Positions 41,843 to 53,539 of a DNA stretch of 64,000 nucleotides are shown piece by piece. The first letter of the stretch is position 1; each line of letters begins with the position of its first letter. The DNA comes from Anastrepha obliqua. Taxonomy: Eukaryota > Arthropoda > Insecta > Diptera > Tephritidae. The notes beneath the pieces are model-generated. The model was not told the origin of the DNA and made no database searches. It saw only the letters and a list, made by a program, of their open reading frames with translations. A program made the translations under genes and the position numbers. Location of the stretch: the NCBI RefSeq assembly GCF_027943255.1, contig NW_026562179.1, forward strand, positions 436,501 to 500,500, read 5' to 3'.

Positions 41843-44668
41843 TAGAGTGTCCCAAAAAAATTAAAGTGTTTTTTTTAACTCATACCCTCTTATTTTGTTT
41901 GAATGGCCTCAAAACATCCAAAAATAAAGTTTCGTCTATTTAGAATCACGGCAACCCGTGCCGAGTTGCGCGGAAACCTGTCGGTACTTGTATAGTACGG
42001 CGCGCGCGAACTGTCGGATTGATTGCATGTAATTACTTGTTTATTTTATTAGTAACCGCGTTTTTTTCGTGTAGTCAACGTGTCAGTGGAGTTACGAAGT
42101 TCCAAAAAGGAGATATTTCTAATAGGGGACGTAAAACATCAAATCACCGGTTCTAAACTTCCATCTAACGGGCAAGTACTGGCAGTTTTGTTCTTTAATA
42201 TTCGTGAAGTGAACTTAAGTGTCAATGAAAGTGCAAATCTCACAATTTGTGAGTGTATTATTTATTGGGAAAAGGCACGTATACCGACCAGATCAATATG
42301 TAAATGTGTTAAGAAACTAGTTATCTATACCACGTTTGGAGTGAATTGCAAAAAAATGCGAAAAAAACTCAAGAAGTGTTTGAACAGCGTCGAAAGGAGT
42401 TTGTTTCAAACTTAAAGAATTTGTTTGGCATTGCCGATGCTCTTCAATCGATTACAATAAATGAAGATAAGATCTTCTTGCAGCGCCAAAGAGAACCAGG
42501 TCGGCCCGGTCACTTAGCCGGAGTGGACAAAAAACTAACAAACAAAGAGGAAAGGACGCGCGTTAGAATCATCGAGGAGGAAAAGCGACGTGCTAAAAAT
42601 TTTTCATCCTTAGCCCCATCAACATCATCTTGCGAACCACCACTAGAAAAGTTCTCTTCTGATTGTGAAATACTAGAATTAGAAGAAAATAGGCCCAGTG
42701 CAAGAGAAGCCTCCTCTCAGCTCGATAAAACTTCTATGCGGAAAAATATCATAACTCCCAAGTTAGTTGCCGCATTACACAGGTGTCAGTTAAGTGTGAG
42801 GGATTCTGTCTTTATAATTGAAGCTACTATTGAGGCTCTGGGGCACAATACGGATGAATTCCCTATAAGCAGGTCCTCTATCCATAGAGTTCGTACGGAA
42901 ATGAAGCTATAAAAATTTATTTTCAAAACAAGGTCCCAGACACGATAACTGTCCACTGGGACGGAAAACTGTTGCCAGCTCTAGATTCACGTAAAAGTAA
43001 AGAAGAACACCTACCGGTAATTATTACATACGATAATAAAGAACAAATTATTGCTGTTCCTAAATTGGATAGCTCGACAGGAAGGGTACAGGGATGCTAT
43101 TACGAACTGGAACCTTGAAGACAAAGTGCAGATTCTCTGTTGTGATACTACTGCTTCTAACACAGGCCGCATAAATGGAGCATGTGTGCTTCTCGAACAA
43201 AAACTGGGTAGAGAAGTGCTTATTTTTGCTTGCCGTCATCACGTTTACGAATTAGTACTTAAAAGCGTGTTTGAAGCGAAAATCAGTCAAGTAACTATAA
43301 GCCCAGACATCCCATTATTCAAGAAATTCCGAGAAAACTGGAAAAATATCGATCCCGAGAAAAAACAAAGCTGTACAGAAAAGCTATCTTGTTTTAATGT
43401 TTCGAAAATTGACAAACTGCTAGAATTCTACAAAACTGAATTAACCAAAGAAATCGTTAGAGATGACTATCGCGAATTAATTGAGCTTTCAATTATATTT
43501 CTTGGCGGAGATTCAGAGAAGAAATTTAAGATTCGGCACCAGGTGCTATGCACCAGGCTCGATGGATGGCGAGAGCCATTTATTCGTTAAAAATATCGTT
43601 ACTTAGCTCTCAATTCAGATTTCAAATAAGGATAAGGCAGCTCTGTTGGACGTATGTCTGTTCATCGTGACATCCTACGTAAAACCCTGGCTCCAATGTA
43701 TTTTAGCAGTAAAGGCGCCGTATCAGGATTTGTGTTTTTTGAAGGCCATGAAAAATTACAAAACAATAGGCAAAAGCATTTCAAAAGCAGCTTTGCAGAA
43801 GTTTTGCCAGCATTTTTGGTATTTGACAGATGAAGTATCTATTCGGGCTTTATTTGATGATGATGTCAATCTAGAAACTAAAGTAAAAAAGATTGCTAAC
43901 TTAACTAGAGAAAACCCAACAGCTCACAATAAACGTTACATTGCATCCAAAGAAGAACTCTGTGGCCCACTTTTTGGTACCTTAATTAAGCCTTAATTTT
44001 GTTCTTTTACTAAGTTTGCTAATAGGTATAATTGATAACTGATCTATCTGTTTTAATTTCAGAGAAAAACATTGATGACTTCGTCTTTGTCAAAAGCAAG
44101 TTCCTGTTTAATCGACTCCAGATTGACGACAGTTTTCTGAACAAGTGCCACTCTTCGTTGTCAAATGATTCGTTTCTACAGGCTAAAAATAAGCTGCTAG
44201 GACTGAAATCAGTTAATGATACGGCAGAAAGAGCGGTTAAGTCAGTGCAAGACTTCCATGGTTTGATCACTGTTCAAGAGGAGTAAAAACAATTTTTATT
44301 ACGTTCCGTACAAGAACACAGACAGGTATATCCCGAATGTAAAAAGCAAACTTTGAAAAGAAAATTTGATGATTTGAAAGGATTGATGTCCCTTTTATAA
44401 TAAAAAGAAAATAAATACGAAATATTTTTTTTATTTTTATTTATTTAATTAATCTAAAAATTCAATTAAACTTTTCTCTATTGTGAGCATATAGCTTTCA
44501 TACTAACTTTTAAACTTAAAGTTTGACATCAAGTCGGTACGGGTTAATGACATCCGATCTCAATAATATTTTATATTTAAGTTTTTAGAGTCAAATGGAA
44601 AAAAAATAAAGGGTATGCGTATTGAAATTCCGAAAAAAAAATTCCCGCTTGTAGCCTGGGACACCCTA
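41843..44668 (+). mobile_element. hAT-type element, decayed
   Basis: 2,826 bp. Ends TAGAGTGTCCCA and (inverted) TAGGGTGTCCCA fit the hAT terminal pattern, flanked by an 8-bp duplication ATGTACAT (41,835-41,842; 44,669-44,676). Subterminal CATACCCT plus a TATTTT block is shared by both ends. It encodes one transposase, broken in several places. Confidence 0.82.
42080..44286 (+). pseudogene. hAT-like transposase relic
   Basis: The N-terminal part (42,100-42,415) and a linker region (42,346-42,912, with G-R-P-G and basic stretches) lie in different frames. After a break near 42,915-43,100 come C-C-D-T-T-A-S-N-T-G (likely first catalytic Asp, 43,138), A-C-R-H-H-V-Y-E (C-x2-H motif, 43,228), P-L-F-K-K-F-R-E-N-W, and out of frame an A-R-W block near 43,555. 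The C-terminal segments (43,646-43,996; 44,032-44,286) include K-K-F-C-Q-H and N-D-T-A-E-R-A-V-K. At least four frame changes. A related but distinct gene lies at 62,584-64,000. Confidence 0.75.
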
Positions 44669-44676
44669 ATGTACAT

Positions 44677-45097
44677 ATTGTATATTCATTGCTGGTCGAT
44701 TTATCGTGCGCATGGCCAGACGAACGGAAGAGTATTGTTAAATGACCTTAATTCCTCATACTGAGGTATATATGTATACGTCTGTATAAACCTCGATTTC
44801 TTTATGTTATTACTTAAACATTTTTTTCCTTATTCACTTCTCTCGGGCGCATAGGGCCTTGACAAGACTCAGTCTTGCGTTGGTTTCGCTAATCTATTTT
44901 GATTTCTGACATGGTAGGTGATTAGCCTGCCGCTACCAGTCCTAAGTAGTGGGAATGCCCACCTGTCGTTGCTTAGGAACAACGCCTTCTTACTGCTAGG
45001 AGCGCCATCTGTGTTTCACATTTTTCTGGCAGAAGAATCGCACAGATAGTTGAGGATACATATAACTCTTGTCCACAAGAGCACTCGGGTATAAAAA
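44677..45097. other. Unassigned interval
   Basis: Moderately GC-rich sequence at 44,840-45,030 (for example GCCTGCCGCTACCAGTCC) looks repeat-like, but I cannot assign a family. No gene. Confidence 0.3.
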
Positions 45098-46730
45098 TTG
45101 TATATACAAGGTGAAGTTAAAAATAAACAAGTGTCAGTAAAAATGAAAATTGAAATACCTGTGAATATGAAACCATGTCGACCTATCCTATGTATGTCTA
45201 TACCGTCCGATCGTGGCAGATATAATAAAAGATCTACTCGAAAACGAAATTATAAGACCATCAGAGTCCTCATTTGCCTCACCCATTGCTTCCGACTTTG
45301 TGTAGACTGCAGATGTTTGAATAAAGTAACGACCATCAGAGTCCTCATTTGCCTCACCCATTCTTCTCGACTTTGTGTAGACTGCAGATGTTTGAATAAA
45401 GTAACGAAAAAAACATCATATCCGATGCCAGTGATGGATGATCATTTCGCCCAGCTAGCAGGTAATTAATAGTTTTCCATATTAAACCTACGAATGGGGT
45501 ATTATCAAATAGATTTCGACGAACATTCGAGCAGTTTTATGGCATTTGTTACCAACGAAGGCCACTATGAATTCAATAGAATGCCTTTTGGGTTGGTCAA
45601 CGTTCTTCTTGGTTGGTTCTTCTAAAAAAAGTGGGTTGACACTCCGAATCGACAATTGCAAATTTTTGCAAACTAAGGGATCTGAGATGATTCTTGTGTC
45701 TCACAGGCTTCCGAAAATTTGTCCCTGATTACTCCTTGATAATATAGCCGCTAACAACACTTTTACACAAATTCGAACAAAATATTTTTTTCTGGACTGA
45801 GCTACAGCAGCCAGTGTTTGAAAGAGTTAACAATCTTTTGACAACCACTCCAGTGTTGGCCCTCTACGACCAATGTGCGCAGGATGAGGTTCACATCGAC
45901 GCTAAAAGTATCAGCCTCGCAAGCGTAATGATGCAATCGTACGGCGATAAGACATGACAATCAACATTGTACTACAGTCGTCACTGTACAGACACCGCGA
46001 GTCGTTATCACTCTTATGAGTTGGAAGCTCTTGCCAGAAATTTCGCTTAGTGACTGACTGTTCAGCAGTTGCCAAAGTACGTGCTTACAAGGAACTCAAG
46101 CCTAAGATTTCTCGATAATGGTTGAAAATATTATATCAGAATTCGACTTCGAAGCCGTACATCGTTCCAGTAGCAGACTTGCTCATGTAGATGCGGTGAG
46201 TAGAGTACCTGAGCAGCACGTTGAAAATGTGGAACCAGCGAGTTCTATATTCGAAATAACGTCAACGATTATGTAGCTTTATACCATACAGATCCAAAAT
46301 ATAAAACTACGCAAAAAGGTTTGGTTCCCGAAAATGCGTAAATATATTAAAAAATTATATCGCGGCGTGTGCTGAATGCTGATATGGGAAAGCAAAATCC
46401 TGTAAGGTATGTAGAAGCTGCAATGCACTTCGATCCGTTAGAACCGATACTTTTCTGCGTGATTCACATTGATCACCTCGGTCCGTTTGTTCGTAGTAAG
46501 AAGGGAAATTGTTACGTATTAGCAATTTCCGACGCATTCTCCAAATATCTTAGTTAAGTCCGGATATTTCGGATTGCCGGTTGAAGTAATCACCGATCGT
46601 GGGACCGTCTATACGTCGACATTATTTCACATTGCCAGCAAAACGGTATAAGACACATTAAAACGGCCATACGAACTCCACGGTCTAACGAGCAAGTCGA
46701 ACAATGTGGCCTCGATACCCTGTTTTGCGC
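45098..46730 (+). pseudogene. Ty3/gypsy-type pol relic
   Basis: Order of motifs across broken frames: RT start (E-I-I-R-P-S-E-S-S-F-A-S-P near 45,245-45,290), R-L-C-V-D-C-R-C-L-N-K-V, M-G-Y-Y-Q-I, G-H-Y-E-F-N-R-M-P-F-G-L (45,560-45,598), RNase H-like V-H-I-D-A and R-Y-H-S-Y-E-L-E-A-L near 45,890-46,030, then integrase H-I-D-H-L-G-P-F (46,465) and V-I-T-D-R-G (46,590). This is a gypsy pol in order. A 75-bp tandem duplication sits in the RT. No LTRs found. Inactive. Confidence 0.75.
45256..45405 (+). repeat. 75-bp tandem duplication inside RT relic
   Basis: GACCATCAGAGTCCTCATTT and the next ~55 bp occur at 45,256-45,330 and again at 45,331-45,405 with a few changes. The period is 25 codons, so it preserves frame. 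Confidence 0.85.
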
Positions 46731-46737
46731 AATCTAA

Positions 46738-46950
46738 AAGCTTTCGAAAGAGTGTTTCAGCTCATTGACCGGAATGTCCTTCAGGATGTCGGTACAAGCC
46801 TTTTGGATACCTTCTACGGATGCAATACGTTTTCCTTTCGTGGCAAATAAAATTTTCCGAATACGTAGAAGTCACAGGGAGCCACATCAGGCGAATACAG
46901 TGAGTGATTGGTGGTTAAAATGCTATTTCTAGACAAAAAACAGAGGTTGT
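46738..46950 (-). pseudogene. Mariner transposase C-terminal part (split gene, distal piece)
   Basis: Minus-strand reading: N-S-I-L-T-T-N-H-S-L-Y-S-P-D-V-A-P-C-D-F-Y (third Asp), K-G-K-R-I-A-S-V-E-G-I-Q-K-A, then D-I-L-K-D-I-P-V-N-E-L. It begins where the piece at 49,880 stops, so the two are probably one gene separated by about 2.9 kb of later DNA. Confidence 0.75.
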
Positions 46951-47087
46951 CTGTAAAGTCGGTTTACTGACGATAGTTTAACGTGATAACGTCATAAGAA
47001 AATACTGATTGAATGGTTGCATTTTTCAAAAGAAAATTTTAATTTTATTTGTTTGATAGATATTTTGTATGGATATAGAGAATGAGT

Positions 47088-47860
47088 TAATATTAACATA
47101 ACATAATATACTTTAACATAACATAACATAACATAACATAACATAACATAACATAACATAACACAACATAACACAACATAACATAAACATAACATAACAT
47201 AACATAACATAACATAACATAACATAACATAACATAACATAACATAACATAACATAACATAACATAACATAACATAACATAACATAACATAACATAACAT
47301 AACATAACATAACATAACATAACATAACATAACATAACATAACATAACATAACATAACATAACATAACATAACATAACATAACATAACATAACATAACAT
47401 AACATAACATAACATAACATAACATAACATTACATTACATAACATAAAACATAACATAACATAACATAACATAACATAACATAACATAACATAACATAAC
47501 ATAACATAACATAACATAACATAACATAACATAACATAACATAACATAACATAACATAATATAACATAACATAACATAACATAACATAACATACATAACA
47601 TAACATAACATAAACATAACATAACATAACATAACATAACATAACATAACATAACATAACATAACATAACATAACATAACATAACATAATATAACATAAC
47701 ATAACATAACATAACATAACATAACATAACATAACATAACATAACATAACATAACATAACATAACATAACATAACATAACATAACAAACATAACATAACA
47801 TAACATAACATAACATAACGTAACATAACATAACATAACATAACATAACATAACATAACA
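47088..47860. repeat. (AACAT)n microsatellite, ~770 bp
   Basis: About 150 copies of the pentamer AACAT with scattered variants (ACACAAC near 47,160-47,175, ATTACATTACAT near 47,428, AATATAAC near 47,556 and 47,689). Its translations (repeated M-L-C-Y-V) are artefacts. It joins directly to the Helitron-like fragment at 47,861. Confidence 0.97.
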
Positions 47861-48618
47861 AATTACCCCGTATTAAAGCACTTATCAACAGCTTTCATTT
47901 GATACCCATATTGTACATACACAACCAAAGGTTACCCGGGTCCACGTTTTTGACCTATATCTCGAGACCCCAGTCACGGAGCGGCATGAAAAATACTCTG
48001 TACTAAAGCATTCACCAACAGCTTTCATTTGATACCCATATTGTACATACACGTCCGAAGGTTACCCGGGTCCACGTTTTGACCTATATCTTCAGACCCT
48101 ATCTACCAATAGGTATTCAAACTATACGGAAATCAGCTTCAATACCTACTTAACAATGTGTGTAAGTTTGGTTTAATTCGGTTCAAAGACACGGCGGGTC
48201 CACGTTTTGGCATATATTTCGAGACCCTAGTCATCAATAGGTATGAAAATTACCCCGTATTAAAGCACTTATCAACAGCTTTCATTTGATATCCATATTG
48301 TACAAACACATTCTAGGGTCCACGTTTTGGTCTCTATCTCGAGACCCTAGTCACGGAGCGGATGGAAATACTCTGAACTAAAGCATTCACCAACAGCTTC
48401 CATTTGATACCCATATTGTACATACACATCCGAAGGTTACCCGGGTCCACGTTTTGACCTATATCTCGAGCCCTATTTCCAAAATAAAATATAATCCATG
48501 TTACTCGTAGAGGATGTAGCTTTCGAATGGTGAAAGAATTTTTAAAATCGGTCCAGTAGTTTTTGAGCCTCTTCATTACAAACAAACAAAGTTTTCCTCT
48601 TTATAATATTAGTATAGA
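47861..48618. mobile_element. Partial Helitron-like element (3' part)
   Basis: Holds about five of the ~125-bp units seen at 16,900-18,860, then the same 3' segment (TGTTACTCGT, AAAATCGGTCCAGTAG, ACAAACAAACAAAG) and ends TTTATAATATTAGTATAG. The 5' end is missing and is replaced by the (AACAT)n array. Confidence 0.75.
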
Positions 48619-48722
48619 CAACATATCTTATTAGGTATATGGTAAATATTGCCATAAATTTTTTCCTTCATATATAATAAAAAAATTAACAATAATAACA
48701 TTAAAACAACAGGTATTATTAA

Positions 48723-49432
48723 GGGGGAAGTCTACTGTGACAAGGGAAAAAACAGGCTTATTTTCCGGATTTTATTTCTAACAAAATATTGCTCGTACAT
48801 AAAATCTATTTAAACTCTTATCTTTATTATATGTTTAAGTTTTTGAAAAAAAAATTTTAAGTCAAAATATTCAAAATGGCCGCTGTGGCACTTCTGCATG
48901 CGCAGGTCCGCTTTTCTAAACGGTGTCACGATATCTCGAGTTCTGATAAATGAATCAGCTTAAAAATTTAATTATATATTCTCTGTAATAGTGTCTCTCG
49001 TCTGACATAGGATTTTTTTGATATCGTTATTTGTTAAATTGTTATAAACAATAGTAACATCAATTTTAGGCAAAAAAAAAGAAAAAAATTTCAAGAATTT
49101 TTTTTTCAACGCCAAAATTTTTTATCGACATAATCCTACGTCAGACGAGAGTCAATACTATGTATATGATAACAATATTTTGTTTTTTTGTTTTAGATCA
49201 CCGAAACGTACGATTTCATGTACACCGTTTAGGCACCTAAGAAAAGCGGATCTGCGCTTGCAGAAGTGCCACAGCGGCCATTTTGAATATTTTGACTTAA
49301 AATTTTTTTTTCAAAACTTAAATATATAATAAAGATAAGAGTTTAAATAGATTTTATGTACGAGCAATATTTTGTAGAAATAAAATCCGGAAAATAAGCC
49401 TGTTTTTTCCCTTGTCACAGTAGACTTCCCCC
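48723..49432. mobile_element. 710-bp palindromic MITE with TTAA flanks
   Basis: Left GGGGGAAGTCTACTGTGACA is exactly inverted at the right (TGTCACAGTAGACTTCCCCC), and similarity continues inward for most of the length, for example AATGGCCGCTGTGGCACTTC near 48,873 against its mirror near 49,268. Flanking TTAA at 48,719-48,722 and 49,433-49,436 is the hallmark of piggyBac-type insertion. No coding frame. Confidence 0.85.
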
Positions 49433-49667
49433 TTAACAAACTTGGTTTTATTTTAAATTCTTCAAGTGAATCAAATTAATAATAATCAATAAGAAGGCAT
49501 ATGCAAATACAAATACGTGAATTTATATATGTACATATGCGCATATACATACATATATACGCTCACTTAAGTAGGAGAGAGCAAGATGTCGAACGTTGCC
49601 GTTCGTTTGCTTTGTTTGCTTTGTCGTTCGTTCCGTGCTTTCGCTTGCAGTTCATTCAATGCAATAA

Positions 49668-49830
49668 GCAAGGTAACGACAAATGAGCAAGGTAACGGCA
49701 ATGAGCAAGGTAACTACATATGAGCAAGGTAACACTAATGAGCAAGGTAACACTAATGAGTAAGGTAACTACATATGAGCAAGGTAACACTAATGAGTAA
49801 GGTAACACTAATGAGCAAGGTAACGACATA
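49668..49830. repeat. Minisatellite of GAGCAAGGTAAC units
   Basis: Nine units of 17-20 bp with core AAGGTAAC and consensus ATGAGCAAGGTAACACTA; variants GACAT and TACAT alternate in the tail of the unit. Confidence 0.9.
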
Positions 49831-49879
49831 TTTTTTCGTGCGTGCAGCCTGTTAAATCGAATTATAAGACGTTATCACT

Positions 49880-50720
49880 TCAAAAATAGTGAGTGGATCG
49901 ATGAGATGGTACATTATCATGCAATAAGCGCCAGCCTCCTCCTTCGTGGTATTCAGGGCGAATTCGATGAATGCGATGCAACAAACGCTTCAAAACGCCA
50001 AGATAAAAAATTGCATTGACGGTTTGTCCATTGGCACCAACTCCTTGTGGACAATTCCCTTGGAATCATAAAAACAAGCGTCGACAAGCGAGCATCGACT
50101 TGAATTTAGTCTTCTTCAAACGCGATTTTTTGTTTGGTGGCTCGTCTGGGGCCTTTCACTAGGCACATTGATGCTTAGTTTCAGGTTCATGGTGGAAACA
50201 CCACGTTTCATCACCAGTTACAATGTTATAAAGGAACTTCTCGTCTTTTCGCACCTCTTTAATGAGGTCTTTCGAATGTAGAATTCTGAGCAATTTTTGG
50301 TCCTTAGTTAACTTGTGCGGAATGAAACGTGCACAGACCTTTTGTAAACCCACATGATTAGTTAAAATGCCATAAATCGAAGTTTCGAACATATTCAACT
50401 CCGATTCCATGAATTTCAACGATTATTCCGATTCATTTTTATACATTTACAAACACTTTTGATGGAGTTTTCAGTGATTACTGATTTTGGGCGGCCCGTA
50501 TGTTCATTGTTATTTATGTCCTCACAACCATATCTGAAACGTGTAAACCACTCATGAAGTCTGGCATGTGATAGACAATAATCGCCATCAACTTTTTTTA
50601 TCAATTCAAATGTTTCGGTAAACTTTTTACCCGTTTTAAAACAAAATTTGATATTAGCTTTTTGTTCGAGACTCATTTTTGTACCGATGACAAAAACATA
50701 CTGACAATTTGGATGCAATA
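49880..50720 (-). pseudogene. Mariner transposase N-terminal and central part (split gene, proximal piece)
   Basis: From M-S-L-E-Q-K-A-N-I-K-F-C near 50,675 through H-E-W-F-T-R-F, G-R-P-K-S-V, then after a frame change V-C-A-R-F-I-P-H-K-L-T, V-T-G-D-E-T-W-C-F-H-H (first Asp, near 50,205), and in another frame L-L-H-D-N-V-P-S-H-R-S-T (second Asp, near 49,900). The sequence then breaks. The third Asp is in the piece at 46,738-46,950. Confidence 0.8.
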
Positions 50721-51240
50721 ACTTTGTAGAATGTCAGCAAGATTTCATAGGAAGTCAGCTAGAGATGTAACTTCCAACGCACTAACTCATTAAAAAGATG
50801 GTGCCATCAAAAACATTTTTATGTTTATTTTGGAATTCACCTTGTGTAAGGTCATAAATCTAATGACCCATTCAAGTAGTTATCATCCATAATGCATCCC
50901 TCCGATGTAGCTACTTTATTATCTTAGTTTATTAGTTACTCTCATTTATCTAAACATGTACATATCTTTTAAAATGAATTCATAACTGAAATGTAAATTT
51001 GGACAATGATGAATAAAACAGTCACCATTTAAAAGCCATCCTTACACTTGTATGTATGTATATAACAACGCACAGGAAGAAATGGAAGTTTGAAAAATGT
51101 ATTTCAGTTAAATTGATTGTAGAACATAAAGAAATGGGTATTTTTATACCAAATGTAGTGACTACATTCTGTCAAAAAGATATGGGGAATCGTTCATTTA
51201 AAAAGCGCGTGTTACACCTATGTCTAATTTTTTTTGGTGG
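50721..51240. other. Unassigned interval between two mariner relics
   Basis: May hold the 5' end of the mariner before it, but I could not pair the terminal repeats. No gene. Confidence 0.3.
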
Positions 51241-51244
51241 AATG

Positions 51245-52230
51245 TTGGTACAATTGGCCTCTATAGTGTCGCAGAGTTTGAGCGTGGATAAAAATATCGA
51301 ACAAAGAGTTTGTTTTGAATTTTATTTTTTGAGCGGAATTTCGTGTGCCGAATCGTTGAAATTGTTGCAGAAAGCGTATGGCGAGTGTGCTTTATCAAAA
51401 CACGGGTCTGCGAGTGGTAAAAGGCATTTGCAGAGGGCCAAGAAGTCGTGGAAGATCTTGCCCCGATCTGGTCGCCCATCAACGTCTTCAACGGATGAAA
51501 TCGTCAACAAAGTCAAGGAAATCGTGATGGAAAATCATCATTTAAGTTTGAGGGAGGTTCCAATAGAGTTGAATTTTTTTCAAATTCAACGGAAGAAGGT
51601 GGCTGAAGACATGCTTGAGCAAGTGGATTCTGATCCAACGTTTATCCAGCGCATCATAACAGATGATGAGACGTAGGTATATGAGTTTGACATGCAAACC
51701 AGTCAACAGGCGGCTGAATAGCGCTATCCACATGAGCCGAAACCCAAAACACCACGTCAAAGTCGGTCAAAAGTGAAAGTCATACTTGTTTTCTTTGATT
51801 ATCATGATGTTATGCACTCGAAATTCATTCCAAATGGCTCTCGGGTAAATAAGGAATATTATTTGGAAGTTATGCGTCGTTTCAGAGAGAATGTGCGTAG
51901 AAAACGCCCCAATTTGTGGAAAAAAACTCATGGCTCATATTGTGAACACTTTTTTGACCAAAACCTCGACAAATATCATCGAACAACCACCGCATTTACC
52001 GGATTTAGCCTCATGTGACGTTTCCCTTTTCCCAAAACTTAAATTGCCACTCCGCGGACGCCGCTTTGAGTCAATAGAGGTCATTAAAGATAATTCGCTG
52101 TAGGAGCTGAAGAAGATCTCTTTAAACGCGTTTAAAAGGTGCTTTGCTGATTGGACTAATCGTTAGTACATGTATATTGCTTCGAATGGAGCCTATTTTA
52201 AAGGCGGCAAAATAAATTTTGATGATTAAA
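51245..52230 (+). pseudogene. Mariner transposase relic
   Basis: Frames show I-E-Q-R-V-C-F-E-F-Y-F, C-A-E-S-L-K-L-L-Q-K-A-Y-G, G-R-P-S-T-S-S-T-D, I-T-D-D-E-T (first Asp, G changed to D before it) followed by a stop, S-R-S-K-V-K-V-I-L-V, N-G-S-R-V-N-K-E-Y-Y-L-E-V-M-R-R-F, a damaged second-Asp region and P-D-L-A-S-C-D-V-S-L-F-P-K-L (third Asp). The segment between the helix-turn-helix and the first Asp is shortened. Many breaks; inactive. Confidence 0.75.
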
Positions 52231-52469
52231 AAATTATTTTGCGTTTGAAAGAACGATTCTGGTTCTTTTTTGGCAGAATGAATAAATACTGAGAATATTT
52301 AAAAATGTAGAAATGTTTTAACAATTTGTATTTTGTGATTATTGTATTTGGTCTGAAAAAAAAAAATTCCAAACCACTTATATTTTACACTGGCGGTATC
52401 TGTCGAAATACAGTACAATGCAAAATAAATGATTCGAAAAAATATTTGTTCAACATGACCTCTTTTATG

Positions 52470-53200
52470 CTGAGAAGTCTCGAACGGCTAGTGGGGTTGC
52501 ATATGCGTCAGAGGTCGTTGAAGGTTCACCCACTCTCTCCATTTCAGCATGCCAATCAGAGTGGAAAATCCTGCGAGCCGTCACTGCAACATCTTATTGC
52601 TAGCATAGAACATAGCCATTGACAGGAGAGACTTCGCTATGGGCATCTTTTTGGTTATAGAGAGGACTTCTGATAATGCCAATTTCGACAGTATGTGCAG
52701 CTCTGCCAGTAGACATGGTGTAGACCGGGTACTGGTGAATTGAATTCGTTCGATACTAGTCCAAAGTATCATCACGGTGCGGGTGGAGGAGGATCTGCTG
52801 GTGTCGTCCGGGGTTAACAGAGGCTGCCCCCAAGGTGGTGTGCTGTCTCCATTGCTCTGGTGCATGGTGATCGATCCTCTACACATCACCTTAAATGATG
52901 CTGGAGTCTACACACAAGCATATGCGGACAACGTTGCCCGTCTGATAATGGGCCCTTCCCTTATGAACATCTGTAGAAAAGTGCAGAAAACTCTGGATAT
53001 GATTGACACTTGGGTGTTGTCCTCTTTCCCAGAAGAAGGATGCTTGATGAACTCGTTCTGCCTAAGCTAAAAGGAGTCACAGTCCAGCTATCCAAAGAAA
53101 TCAAATATCTTGGAGTAATCCTCATTAGTAAACTTCTTTGAAAGTCACACGTTGAAACAAAGACATCCAAAGCATTGACAGCTTTCTGGCAGTGCAAAGG
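52470..53200 (+). pseudogene. LINE reverse transcriptase relic
   Basis: M-L-R-S-L-E-R-L-V-G-L-H near 52,470-52,505, then a stop-broken palm, R-G-C-P-Q-G-G-V-L-S-P-L-L-W near 52,818-52,860 (typical of LOA-type RTs) and A-Y-A-D-N-V-A-R-L, in which the second catalytic Asp of Y-A-D-D is Asn. The fingers/palm part before 52,780 lies in another frame. Confidence 0.8.
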
Positions 53201-53539
53201 TGTCTTTGGGAAAACGTGGGGTCTATCTCCTAGCGAGGTCCTGTGAATCTACACGGCTATGATAGGACCTATTATCACCTATGCATGAGTGGTCTTGATG
53301 AGTAGACTCCCTCTCGTGGGAGTCAGGAGGACCTTATCGAGACTACAACGCACTGTGGCCATATGTTGCAGCGGAGCTTTTCTGACTACTTCAGGCCCGA
53401 CATTACATGCTCTGATTGGTCTACCACCACTTGATGCTTTGATCCAAGGAGAGGCATGGATCAAGAGTCCTACTTGAAAAGAGATAGAGTATGGTGCTGC
53501 TAGAGGCTCAGTTGTGATCAAACTCTGAAAACGAGCCGG

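Noticed and set aside
46992..47888. Long open frames of repeated M-L-C-Y-V in several phases
   Set aside because: They translate the AACAT pentamer array, which is open in several frames by composition.
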